25,643 nt of DNA from PALSA-1006 sp964532405 (GTDB lineage: Bacteria; Pseudomonadota; Gammaproteobacteria; Burkholderiales; Gallionellaceae). Position 1 is the first letter of the stretch; each line of letters opens with the position of its first letter. Made by a program: the position numbers and the translations under genes. Positions 7,355 through 14,734 of the stretch are shown here, one piece after another. The stretch spans positions 1 to 25,643 of the forward strand of contig CAZHIC010000031.1 of the NCBI GenBank assembly GCA_964532405.1, read 5' to 3'. Below the pieces are notes generated by a model. That model did no database searches and had not been told where the DNA came from. It worked only from the letters and a program-made list of their open reading frames with translations.

Positions 7355-9883
7355 TTAGTCTGCGGCCAAAATACGCAGTGGCGGCAATTTCGTGATGCGT
7401 CGTGTCGCCAACCAGCCCGCCAGCGTCACCACCGCAATGCCGCCCAACACGCCAATAAGCCAGATGGAGAAATTAACCTGATACGGAATCTCCAACACAA
7501 AGCGCGCCAGCACCCAGCCCAATAGCGCCGCCCCCGCCGCCGCGAACAGCCCGCTCAAGCCGCCCAACACGGCGAACTCGGACAGATGCAAACGCCGCAG
7601 ATAGCGGCTGTCCGCCCCCAGCGTGCGCAAGATCGCCGCCTCGTGGCTGCGCTCATCCTGCGTGGAAAGCAGCGCGGCATACAGCACCGCAAGGCCGCTC
7701 AACAAGGTAAACAAGAACACCGCGCTGACCGTCTGCGCGATCTGATCCATGATATTGCGTACTTGATCGATTACCGCCCCCGTGTCGATCAGCAACAAGT
7801 TAGGAAATTCACGCGACAACTCATCTCCCGCGCGCACCTTGTCCGGCGGCAAATAAAAGCTGCTGAGATAGCTGACCGAAAAATCTTTGAGCAACTCCGG
7901 CGTAGCGATCACAAAGAAATTCACCTTCATCGAATCCCACTGCACCTTGCGCAAACTGGTGACACGCGCCGTGAAACTACTCCCCGCCACATCATAAGTA
8001 AGCATGTCGCCAAGATGGATGTCCAAAGTTTTGGCGATGCCCTCTTCCACCGACAACTGCCCGCCAGCCGCCTGACTCCACCACTTTCCGTTCACCAACT
8101 CGTTCCACGCCGGCATCAACTCCATATAAGAAAGATTGAACTCGCGCTCCACCAAGGCTTTTGCACGCGGATCGGGATAGCTGTCGCCGTTGATAACGCG
8201 CTCATTGATGGACAGCAATCTGCCGCGCACCATCGGCTGCAACTCAGGGGACGGCAACGACTGGCGCGCAAAAAAATCACGCAACGGCTGAATTTGATCG
8301 GGCTGAATGTTCACCACAAAACGGTTCGGCGTATCCGGCGGCAGCTTGCCTTGCCAGCTTTGCAGCAGATCGGCGCGCACCAGCGTCAACACCAGCAACG
8401 CCATGCCGCCCAGACTGAGCGCCACCACCTGCACTGCCGCGCTGCGCCCGTGGCGCGCGAGATTGTTAAATGCATGTCGCCACTGCGATTGAAAATAGAA
8501 CGAGTAGCGCGCCAAACCATGCAGTAACACCCACGCCAGCCAGCCGAACACTAGCAACCCCGCCAACAACCCAGCTAACACTGCCAAGCCCAATTTGAGT
8601 GAACCCGCATGCCACAAAAACAGCAGAGCCAAAACGCCCACGGCAAGCCCGTAGATCAACCATCCGCTTGCTTCCGGCAACCCCAACTCGCGGCGCAGCA
8701 CGCGCAGCGGCGACACCTTGCGCAATTGCAGCAAGGGCAGAAAAGCAAAACCCAGCAACAGCGCAAAACCGCTGGCTGCCGCCTTGAGCAGCGGCAACAC
8801 ACCCGGCTGCGGCAGACCCGCCTCGCGCATGGATGCGATGCTCTCAACTAACGCCGCCTGCGTGACATAACCCAGCAATCCGCCGACAAACACCGCCACC
8901 ACACCAAGCAAAATGAATTGATACAGGAACAGCCACAGCACCTGAGCCTGCTGCGCGCCGAAGCAACGCATCACCGCAACACTATCCAGATGGCGCAAAA
9001 CAAAACGCCGCGCCGCCAGCGCCATTGCCGCCCCCGCAAGTATCGCGGCAGTGAGTGCGGCGAGGCCGAGGAAATGTTCCGCACGTTCCAGTGCCGTGCG
9101 TATCTCGGGACGCGCATCGCGCACATCCTCCATTTTTTCGTTACCGGAAATATTTTTTTGCAGCGCAGTGCGCAGGGCTTTCACCTGCACCGCATCGCCC
9201 GCGATCATCAAACGATACGAGATACGACTGCCTTCTTGCAGTAGCCCGGTGGAAGCCAAGTCCGCATCGTTCATCAACACACGCGGCGCAAAACTGGCGA
9301 AACCGACGGACTGGTCGATGTCCTTCACAATGCGCGCCGCCACCGTAAAGCGCCGCGCTCCAATGCCCACCTCATCGCCCACGTTTATATTGAGGCGACG
9401 TAACAACCGCTCATCCACCCACACCGTGCCGCGCACCACCCTATTCCCTCCCCCATGCAGGGGGAGGGCTAGGGAGGGGGTAGAAATTTTCTCACTTGCA
9501 CCAACCCCATTTTCCCCGTCAACCTCAATTTTCCCCCGCAACGGATACCCTGCCTCCACCGCCTGTATCTCACTCAACAACACCTGCTCGCCATGCGCCA
9601 CCATGCTGGGAAAAGTACGGCTCTGCACCACGCGCAAACCGCGCGCCTGCGCCATCTCTCGGTAGGAGGAAGAAAACGAACGAGTAGAAGTGATGCGCAG
9701 ATCAGCCCCAATTAAACTCTGCGCTTGCTGCTGCAACGCCTGCCGCACGCGGTCGGCGAACAAGCCGACGGTGGCAAGACTACCCACCGCCAACACCAAC
9801 GCCAGCAACAACACGCGCCACTCTCCGACCCGCCAGTCGCGGCGCAGCAGATTGAGGGATAAGCGGAGGAGGTTTATTTGCAA
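7355..9883 (-). CDS. FtsX-like (YbbP-type) ABC transporter permease
   Basis: This large inner-membrane permease has the arrangement of the YbbP family: one N-terminal helix (residues about 12-35, RVLLLALVLAVGSLATVGLFA), a MacB-type periplasmic domain, a first FtsX domain (about 270-390), further helices to about 490, a second periplasmic region, and a final FtsX domain (about 720-830) ending TRRITKLPPLRILAAD. I place the start at the TTG at 9881-9883, where the sequence reads like family N-termini (QINLLRLSLNLLRRDWRVGEWR). A longer frame begins with an ATG at 9982, but it would overlap the preceding small gene and add an unconserved leader. No ribosome site is obvious. YbbP proteins normally work with a LolD/YbbA-type ATPase, which is not in this window. 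A palindromic repeat interrupts the first periplasmic domain in frame. Confidence 0.9.
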   Translation of the reverse strand: MQINLLRLSLNLLRRDWRVGEWRVLLLALVLAVGSLATVGLFADRVRQALQQQAQSLIGADLRITSTRSFSSSYREMAQARGLRVVQSRTFPSMVAHGEQVLLSEIQAVEAGYPLRGKIEVDGENGVGASEKISTPSLALPLHGGGNRVVRGTVWVDERLLRRLNINVGDEVGIGARRFTVAARIVKDIDQSVGFASFAPRVLMNDADLASTGLLQEGSRISYRLMIAGDAVQVKALRTALQKNISGNEKMEDVRDARPEIRTALERAEHFLGLAALTAAILAGAAMALAARRFVLRHLDSVAVMRCFGAQQAQVLWLFLYQFILLGVVAVFVGGLLGYVTQAALVESIASMREAGLPQPGVLPLLKAAASGFALLLGFAFLPLLQLRKVSPLRVLRRELGLPEASGWLIYGLAVGVLALLFLWHAGSLKLGLAVLAGLLAGLLVFGWLAWVLLHGLARYSFYFQSQWRHAFNNLARHGRSAAVQVVALSLGGMALLVLTLVRADLLQSWQGKLPPDTPNRFVVNIQPDQIQPLRDFFARQSLPSPELQPMVRGRLLSINERVINGDSYPDPRAKALVEREFNLSYMELMPAWNELVNGKWWSQAAGGQLSVEEGIAKTLDIHLGDMLTYDVAGSSFTARVTSLRKVQWDSMKVNFFVIATPELLKDFSVSYLSSFYLPPDKVRAGDELSREFPNLLLIDTGAVIDQVRNIMDQIAQTVSAVFLFTLLSGLAVLYAALLSTQDERSHEAAILRTLGADSRYLRRLHLSEFAVLGGLSGLFAAAGAALLGWVLARFVLEIPYQVNFSIWLIGVLGGIAVVTLAGWLATRRITKLPPLRILAAD
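9446..9486. repeat. Palindromic repeat inside the permease gene, shared with tilS
   Basis: The hairpin CCCTCCCCC (9446-9454) pairs with GGGGGAGGG (9460-9468) around ATGCA, followed by TAGGGAGGGGGTAGAAA. Over 41 bases it differs from 3176-3216 in tilS by a single base. In both genes the leftward reading gives the peptide STPSLxLPLHGGG, where x is Thr in TilS and Ala here. In the permease it falls in a variable loop of the first periplasmic domain, just before the conserved RGTVWVDERLL. Outer inverted ends like those in tilS are not visible here. Confidence 0.75.
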
Positions 9884-9908
9884 GTTGGCAGAAAAATGAG
9901 GCCCAGCA

Positions 9909-10130
9909 TCAGGACAATGCTTCCCAATCGCCCGTGGGAGCACTGCTGAGTATGTCGCCCTTTTCTTCCCCGACACCTGCAAGAGATAGTGGCGGAGAGC
10001 GACGCCCCGATGTGGGGATCGCTTCCCACATCACAATCACGCGGGCACGTTCTGCATTAGCAGGTAACGCATCGTCATGAACGACAAGACGATGATTAGC
10101 AATGGGTACAGTCATCTCAAGAGCCAGCAT
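9909..10130 (-). CDS. Small antitoxin-like protein of unknown family
   Basis: The 73-residue product starts MLALEMTVPIANHRLVVHDD and continues with RARVIVMWE. This resembles small proteins of the type xxVPIDxxHRLxLxxPxxxPxGRAKVIVxxE that are usually found with toxin-antitoxin-like genes. An internal ATG at 10115 (MTVPIA) is an alternative start. The C-terminal GDILSSAPTGDWEALS fits the ending of that family, so it appears complete. The start codon overlaps the end of the upstream small gene by 14 bases, which suggests translational coupling. No toxin fold can be seen in either member of the pair. Function is not known. Confidence 0.65.
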   Translation of the reverse strand: MLALEMTVPIANHRLVVHDDALPANAERARVIVMWEAIPTSGRRSPPLSLAGVGEEKGDILSSAPTGDWEALS

Positions 10131-10350
10131 AGTCGAATCTCCTTTTATCTGTTGCGCGCAACGTCTTCATGGCTGCATCCCAAGAAACAAAACCGGCCTG
10201 ATTCTCAGCGAGGGCATGCTCAGCCTCTTGCAATGCTTGCGGATGCCATTCCGGCGATGAAAGCGTTACCGAATCCCGCGCCAAGTCATCCCGAAGCACT
10301 TCCATCATGCGCAGCTTCTCCGTGCGGGTCAGATTTTCGATGCTTAACAT
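10117..10350 (-). CDS. Addiction-module component (Unstab_antitox-like)
   Basis: The product is 77 residues from the ATG at 10350, chosen over an upstream start because GGGGGGAG sits 5 bases before it, a strong ribosome site. The sequence (NLTRTEKLRMMEVLRDDLARD, SSPEWHPQALQEAEHAL, SWDAAMKTLR) matches the pattern of TIGR02574/PF09720-type putative addiction-module proteins: a short helical protein with an SPEWHxxxLxE segment and a W-x-x-A-x-x-x-L helix. In most cases the partner downstream is a RelE/ParE toxin. Here the next gene is another small antitoxin-like protein instead. The pair reads leftward, divergent from recJ. Confidence 0.75.
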   Translation of the reverse strand: MLSIENLTRTEKLRMMEVLRDDLARDSVTLSSPEWHPQALQEAEHALAENQAGFVSWDAAMKTLRATDKRRFDYAGS

Positions 10351-10532
10351 GTTGCTCCCCCCGATTTGAACTGGTGTTGATTCTAACAAAAGATACGTCC
10401 AGAATCTTATGAGTTGGGCCGAACCCGAACACAGTTAATTTACTCAGATTCAAAACCCTTCGTTCAGACTCATTTCTGAATTGGAAAACACTCTCTCCCT
10501 GCAACAAGAATCGAGAAATAATATCCGCCTCT

Positions 10533-10540
10533 GCTAAACT
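10533..10540 (+). promoter_or_regulatory. Possible extended -10 promoter for recJ
   Basis: TGCTAAACT contains a TGn motif followed by TAAACT, a four-of-six match to TATAAT, 31 bases before the recJ ATG. No good -35 element is seen at the expected distance (CGAGAA), which is acceptable for extended -10 promoters. The 221-base divergent gap (10351-10571) otherwise holds nothing I can identify. Confidence 0.3.
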
Positions 10541-10571
10541 CGCACGACTCTTAAAGCCCCCTATCGCACGT

Positions 10572-12254
10572 ATGACCCAACTCGTTCACCGCACCTTTTC
10601 CGCCGACACCCAACAGCAACTTGTCGCTTCCGGCTTTACGCCTTTGCTGGCGCGAATTTTCGCGGCACGCAGTATCGACAGTCCTGTACAACTCGATACC
10701 GGCCTCAATCGGCTATTGCCGTTCACGCAATTAAAAAATGCTCAGGAGATGGCACGTTTGCTGGCCGATGCGATCTCAGCCAAGAAAAAAATCCTGATCG
10801 TGGCCGACTACGATGCGGATGGTGCGACGGCATGTACTGTCGCAATGCGCGGGTTGAGCTTGCTCGGTGCGCGAGTGGACTTCATCGTTCCCAACCGTTT
10901 TGAGTACGGCTACGGACTGACGCCGGAGATCGTGCATCTCGCAGCGGAGAGTAAGCCGGACATTCTGCTTACCGTAGACAACGGCATCGCCAGCGTGGAG
11001 GGTGTGGCGGAAGCCAATCGTCTGGGGATGCAAGTGTTGGTGACAGACCATCACTTGCCCGGCGATGCCTTGCCGGATGCGTTGTGTATCGTGAATCCCA
11101 ATCAGCCCGGCTGTCCATTTCCCAGCAAACATCTGGCGGGCGTCGGCGTCATGTTTTATGTGTTGCTGGCGTTGCGTGCGGAGATGCGCGAGCGCGGCAC
11201 CTTCGCCGATAAAACCGAACCCAATCTCGGCAGTCTGCTCGACATCGTGGCACTCGGCACGGTGGCCGATGTGGTGAGATTGGACGAGAATAACCGCATT
11301 CTGGTGCAGCAAGGTTTGCAGCGCATGCGCGCCGGACGGGCGTGTTGCGGCATCGCCGCGCTGTTCCAAATCGCCAAAAAACAATTGGCGAAAGCCTCTT
11401 CTTTCGAGCTCGGTTTTATTGTCGGGCCGCGCCTCAATGCGGCGGGGCGCTTGGAAGATATGAGTCTGGGCATCCGTTGCCTGCTGACCGACGACGCAAC
11501 CGAGGCCGCCGGGATCGCAGCCAGGCTGGATGCCTTGAATCAAGAGCGCCGCAGCATCGAAGCCGACATGCAGGAGGTCGCGCTCGCCGCTCTCGGGCAC
11601 ATCAATCCTGCCGACGGCTACAGCCTCGCGCTGTTCGACGAGAGCTGGCATCAGGGGGTGATCGGCATCCTCGCTTCGCGCCTGAAAGATCGCTTCCATC
11701 GTCCGGTGATCGCCTTCGCACGGGGTAAAGACGGCGAACTAAAAGGCTCCGGGCGCAGCATCAACGGCTTGCATTTGCGCGATGCGCTCGACCTCGTCGC
11801 CAAACGCTATCCGCACTTGCTGCAAAAATTCGGCGGACACGCGATGGCGGCAGGTGTGACCCTGCGCGAAGAACACTTCGACGAATTTCAGCGCGCGTTT
11901 GAAAGCGTGGCGCAATTCCTGCTCACGCAGGCAGATTTGGTGAAAATAATCGAGACCGATGGCGAATTGGCGCGCGGCGATTTTTCTTTAGCCATCGCAC
12001 GCACCCTGGAACAGCAGGTATGGGGACAGGGGTTTCCCGAACCGCTGTTTCAAGGCGATTTCCGCGTGCAAACGCAGCGCGTGGTCGGCGAGAAACATCT
12101 CAAGTTGAAGCTGTCGTCGCCTGCCGGCAGTTTCGATGCTATCCGTTTCTTTTTCACGGATCCCGTGCCGGATACAATCCATGCGGTATACAGCCTGAGT
12201 GTCAATGAATACAATGGCAGCGAAAGTTTGCAACTCATCGTACGCCACTGGTAA
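10572..12254 (+). CDS. recJ: Single-stranded-DNA-specific exonuclease RecJ
   Basis: RecJ is a 5'-3' single-strand exonuclease of the DHH phosphoesterase superfamily that acts in RecF-pathway recombination, mismatch repair and base-excision repair. The 560-residue product is of normal length. Metal-binding motifs are seen in order: DYDADG at 79-84, DNG at 136-138 and DHH at 159-161. The later motif GTVADVV and the DHHA1 segment FGGHAMAAGVTL follow. The C-terminal OB-like region (LFQGDFRVQTQRVVGEKHLKLKL) is present. It starts the rightward gene set, and a membrane-protein gene follows 11 bases after its stop. In related bacteria recJ commonly lies just before prfB; here one gene intervenes. Confidence 0.97.
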   Translation: MTQLVHRTFSADTQQQLVASGFTPLLARIFAARSIDSPVQLDTGLNRLLPFTQLKNAQEMARLLADAISAKKKILIVADYDADGATACTVAMRGLSLLGARVDFIVPNRFEYGYGLTPEIVHLAAESKPDILLTVDNGIASVEGVAEANRLGMQVLVTDHHLPGDALPDALCIVNPNQPGCPFPSKHLAGVGVMFYVLLALRAEMRERGTFADKTEPNLGSLLDIVALGTVADVVRLDENNRILVQQGLQRMRAGRACCGIAALFQIAKKQLAKASSFELGFIVGPRLNAAGRLEDMSLGIRCLLTDDATEAAGIAARLDALNQERRSIEADMQEVALAALGHINPADGYSLALFDESWHQGVIGILASRLKDRFHRPVIAFARGKDGELKGSGRSINGLHLRDALDLVAKRYPHLLQKFGGHAMAAGVTLREEHFDEFQRAFESVAQFLLTQADLVKIIETDGELARGDFSLAIARTLEQQVWGQGFPEPLFQGDFRVQTQRVVGEKHLKLKLSSPAGSFDAIRFFFTDPVPDTIHAVYSLSVNEYNGSESLQLIVRHW

Positions 12255-12265
12255 AGAGAATAAAA

Positions 12266-13528
12266 ATGGATACCGGCTTCATGCAAGGCAACGGCATCGA
12301 AGCACTGCCGCAATTCCTGACCAGTCTCGCCATCGGCCTGCTCATCGGCTTGGAACGCGAACGTAATCCTGCCGCCAAAGCCGGACTGCGCACCTTCGCA
12401 CTGGTCTCCCTGTTCGGCACACTCATCGCGCTGTTGGCCGACAAAAGCGGAACCCCCTGGTTGTTGGCCATCGGACTGTTAGCCATCGCGGGCATGATCG
12501 TGGCGGCCTACATCAACACCCCTACCGAAAATAACGACCCCGGCACTACCACCGTCGCCGCGTTGCTAATCTGTTACGCGCTCGGCGTGCTGGTCTGGTA
12601 TGGCTTATCCAAACTCGCCGTCATGCTCGCCATTGGCACTACCATCCTGCTCTATTTCAAACCGGAGCTCCAAGGCCTTTCGCAACGACTCACTCGCCGC
12701 GACTTGGTTTCCATCTTGCAGTTTGCCGTATTGAGCTTCGTCATCTTGCCTATCTTGCCCGACAGGACTTACGGCCCATACGATGCTTTCAACCCGCACA
12801 ACGCTTGGATGATGGTGGTATTGATCTCCGGCTTGAGTCTCGCCGGTTATGTCGCTTTACATTGGGCGGGGCATCGCTATGGAGCGCCCTTGCTAGGGTT
12901 TTTGGGAGGTTTAGTTTCCAGCACTGCCACCACCATGGTGTATGCCCGCCACAGCAAAACCAGCGAAAGCATGGTGCGTCTTTCCGCCGTGGTCATTCTG
13001 ATCGCCAGCCAAGTCGTGCTCATTCGTCTTGCCGTCGTCAGCGCGGTCGTGTCTCCCGACATCATCAGCAAGCTGTTGCCATCTATGGGACTTGGCCTGA
13101 CTTTCGGCCTTGTCGTCACCCTGCTCAGCTGGCGCAGGTTGCAAACCTCTTCCGAGCTACCTATGCCGCAAACATCCAACCCGACTGAGATACATGCCGC
13201 TCTTGGATTCGGCTTGCTGTATGTCATCGTATTGCTTTGCTCTGCATGGCTATCCGACATCGCCGGAAGCAGCGGGTTATATGTCGTGGCACTGGTCTCT
13301 GGGCTCACGGACGTGGATGCCATCACTCTTTCCAGCCTGCGCCTGTTCTCGCTCGACAAATTGAGCGGAGATCAGGCCGTATCGGCTATCGCTATCGCCT
13401 TTATCTCCAACATGGCGTTCAAGTTCGGTATGCTCTTCTTCATCGGCGGAAAGACTTTGGCGAAACACGTTGCGGGCGGCTTCGTCGCCATGGCATCCGG
13501 TGTGGCACTGGGGATACTGTTGCTGTAG
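12266..13528 (+). CDS. MgtC/SapB and DUF4010 family membrane protein
   Basis: This is a 420-residue integral membrane protein with about ten to twelve hydrophobic segments. The N-terminal third carries the MgtC signature: AIGLLIGLERERNP, then GLRTFALVSLFGTLIALL. The C-terminal part is the DUF4010 domain, including GFLGGLVSSTATTMVYARHS and GLTDVDAITLSS, which are the most conserved blocks of the family. MgtC relatives are linked to Mg2+ stress and membrane energetics, but substrates of the MgtC-DUF4010 fusions are not established. It follows recJ by 11 bases and probably shares its transcript. A weak GAGAA ribosome site precedes the ATG. Confidence 0.9.
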   Translation: MDTGFMQGNGIEALPQFLTSLAIGLLIGLERERNPAAKAGLRTFALVSLFGTLIALLADKSGTPWLLAIGLLAIAGMIVAAYINTPTENNDPGTTTVAALLICYALGVLVWYGLSKLAVMLAIGTTILLYFKPELQGLSQRLTRRDLVSILQFAVLSFVILPILPDRTYGPYDAFNPHNAWMMVVLISGLSLAGYVALHWAGHRYGAPLLGFLGGLVSSTATTMVYARHSKTSESMVRLSAVVILIASQVVLIRLAVVSAVVSPDIISKLLPSMGLGLTFGLVVTLLSWRRLQTSSELPMPQTSNPTEIHAALGFGLLYVIVLLCSAWLSDIAGSSGLYVVALVSGLTDVDAITLSSLRLFSLDKLSGDQAVSAIAIAFISNMAFKFGMLFFIGGKTLAKHVAGGFVAMASGVALGILLL

Positions 13529-13569
13529 AAACGACTTGGCCGCGAAGGCCTCTCGTTGCGCCGCACTCA

Positions 13570-13597
13570 TTCGCAGCCATGTCAGAGCATGTATAAT
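13570..13597 (+). promoter_or_regulatory. Likely sigma-70 promoter for prfB
   Basis: A perfect -10 TATAAT lies at 13592-13597, preceded at 16 bases by TTCGCA (13570-13575), a four-of-six match to TTGACA. The start point would be near 13604, about 23 bases before the prfB ATG. No other convincing promoter lies between here and the Wadjet genes, so this one may also drive them. Confidence 0.6.
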
Positions 13598-13626
13598 CGC
13601 GACCTCTAGAAACAGCCGTATTTATC

Positions 13627-14731
13627 ATGGAAGCCGAACAGCTAAACGCATTAACCAACAAGATACAAGACCTCCGCACCCGCAACACCGAACTGCGGAG
13701 GTATCTTTGACTACGATGGCAAACAGGATCGTTTAGCCGAAGTTGTCGTCCTCGCGGAAGACCCCGCCATCTGGCAAGACAGCAAACGCTCGCAGGAGTT
13801 AGGCCGCGAACGCAAGATGCTGGAAGGCGTCGTGCTCAATCTGCAAAATGTAGAACAGTCGCTCAACGATGCGGGCGAACTGGTGGAGATGGCGCTGGCG
13901 GAGAATGACGACGAGAGCCTGCACGGCATCGCGACAGATGTGCAGCAAACCGAAAAGCTCGTGGCGGATATGGAATTCCGCCGCATGTTCTCCGGCGCCA
14001 TGGACGCGAACAACTGCTTCATCGAAATCCAGGCGGGCAGCGGCGGCACGGAAGCGCAGGACTGGGCTTCCATGCTGTTGCGCATGTATCTGCGTTACTG
14101 CGAGCGCAAGGGTTTTCAAACAGAAATTCTGGAACAGTCGGATGGTGAAGTCGCCGGTATCAAAGGCGCGTCCATCAAGGTGAGCGGCGAATACGCCTTC
14201 GGCCATCTGCGCACCGAAACCGGCGTGCATCGCCTCGTGCGCAAGTCGCCGTTCGATTCCGGCAACCGCCGCCACACTTCATTCTCCAGCGTGTTCATTT
14301 ATCCCGAAGTGGATGAGACCATCGAGGTGGACATCAACCCTGCCGACTTGCGCACCGACACCTACCGCGCTTCCGGCGCGGGCGGACAGCACATCAACAA
14401 GACCGACTCCGCCGTGCGTATCACGCACATCCCGACCGGCATCGTCGTGCAGTGCCAGAGCGACCGCTCGCAGCACCGCAACCGCGCCGAAGCGATGGCG
14501 ATGCTGAAATCGCGCATGTATGAAGCCGAGTTGCGCAAGCGCAACGCCGAAAAACAAGCGATGGAAGACGGCAAAACCGATATCGGCTGGGGTCACCAGA
14601 TCCGCTCGTATGTGCTGGATCAATCGCGCATCAAAGACCTGCGCACCAACCACGAAGTAGGCAACACCCAGGGCGTGCTCGACGGCGACCTCGACGATTT
14701 TATTTCGGCCAGTTTGAAGCAAGGGGTTTAG
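13627..14731 (+). CDS. prfB: Peptide chain release factor 2 (RF2), programmed +1 frameshift
   Basis: RF2 ends translation at UGA and UAA. The gene cannot be read in one frame. The ATG at 13627 opens a 27-codon frame ending at TGA 13708-13710, and the remainder starts with GAC at 13709 in the +1 frame. Joined, it encodes 367 residues, close to the 365 of E. coli RF2. The +1 frame begins DYDGKQDRLAEVV, the expected RF2 sequence. Downstream are the stop-codon-recognition SPF motif (VRKSPFDSGNRRHTSFSS) and the catalytic GGQ (RASGAGGQHINKTDSAVR). The residue after Arg is Ala, as in most bacteria, not the Thr of E. coli K-12. The stop codon is 2 bases before jetA, and lysS, its usual neighbour, is 8.7 kb away. 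Confidence 0.97.
13696..13711 (+). promoter_or_regulatory. prfB autoregulatory +1 frameshift site
   Basis: The bases read CGG AGG TAT CTT TGA C. The CTT codon is followed by the in-frame TGA and a C, the classic slippery CUU-UGA-C context. The GGAGG directly before TAT acts as an internal Shine-Dalgarno sequence at the right distance to push the ribosome forward. When RF2 is scarce, slow termination at TGA lets the ribosome shift and make more RF2. All elements known from E. coli are kept. Confidence 0.95.
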
Positions 14732-14734
14732 CCA
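14727..14734 (+). repeat. TTTAGCCA word at prfB/jetA junction
   Basis: This 8-base word spans the prfB stop codon and the first base of the jetA start. The same word occurs at 23384-23391, just before lysS. Together they flank the whole island. It could be a target-site duplication, a recombination scar or chance. Confidence 0.35.

Noticed and set aside
7586..8527. Open frame of 313 codons on the + strand inside the permease gene
   Set aside because: It is antisense to the conserved permease; the product is Arg/Gln/His-rich with no motif and no ribosome site.
9955..10015. Possible further palindromic insertion in the small gene (SPPLSLAGVGEEKG looks a little like STPSLTLPLHGGG)
   Set aside because: The DNA shows no hairpin and no match to the repeat core, and the peptide fits the usual C-terminus of this small-protein family.
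10776..11699. Open frame of 307 codons on the - strand inside recJ
   Set aside because: It is a shadow of recJ. Its His/Gln-rich translation is the typical antisense pattern, and the sense strand carries DHH-family motifs.
13529..13569. Terminator after the MgtC-like gene
   Set aside because: GGCC-GCGAA-GGCC can pair over only four bases and has no T-run, so it is too weak to call.
13817..14731. prfB as a 304-residue gene starting at 13817
   Set aside because: The real N-terminal region is encoded upstream and joined by the +1 frameshift at 13708; the resulting length and motifs fit RF2.
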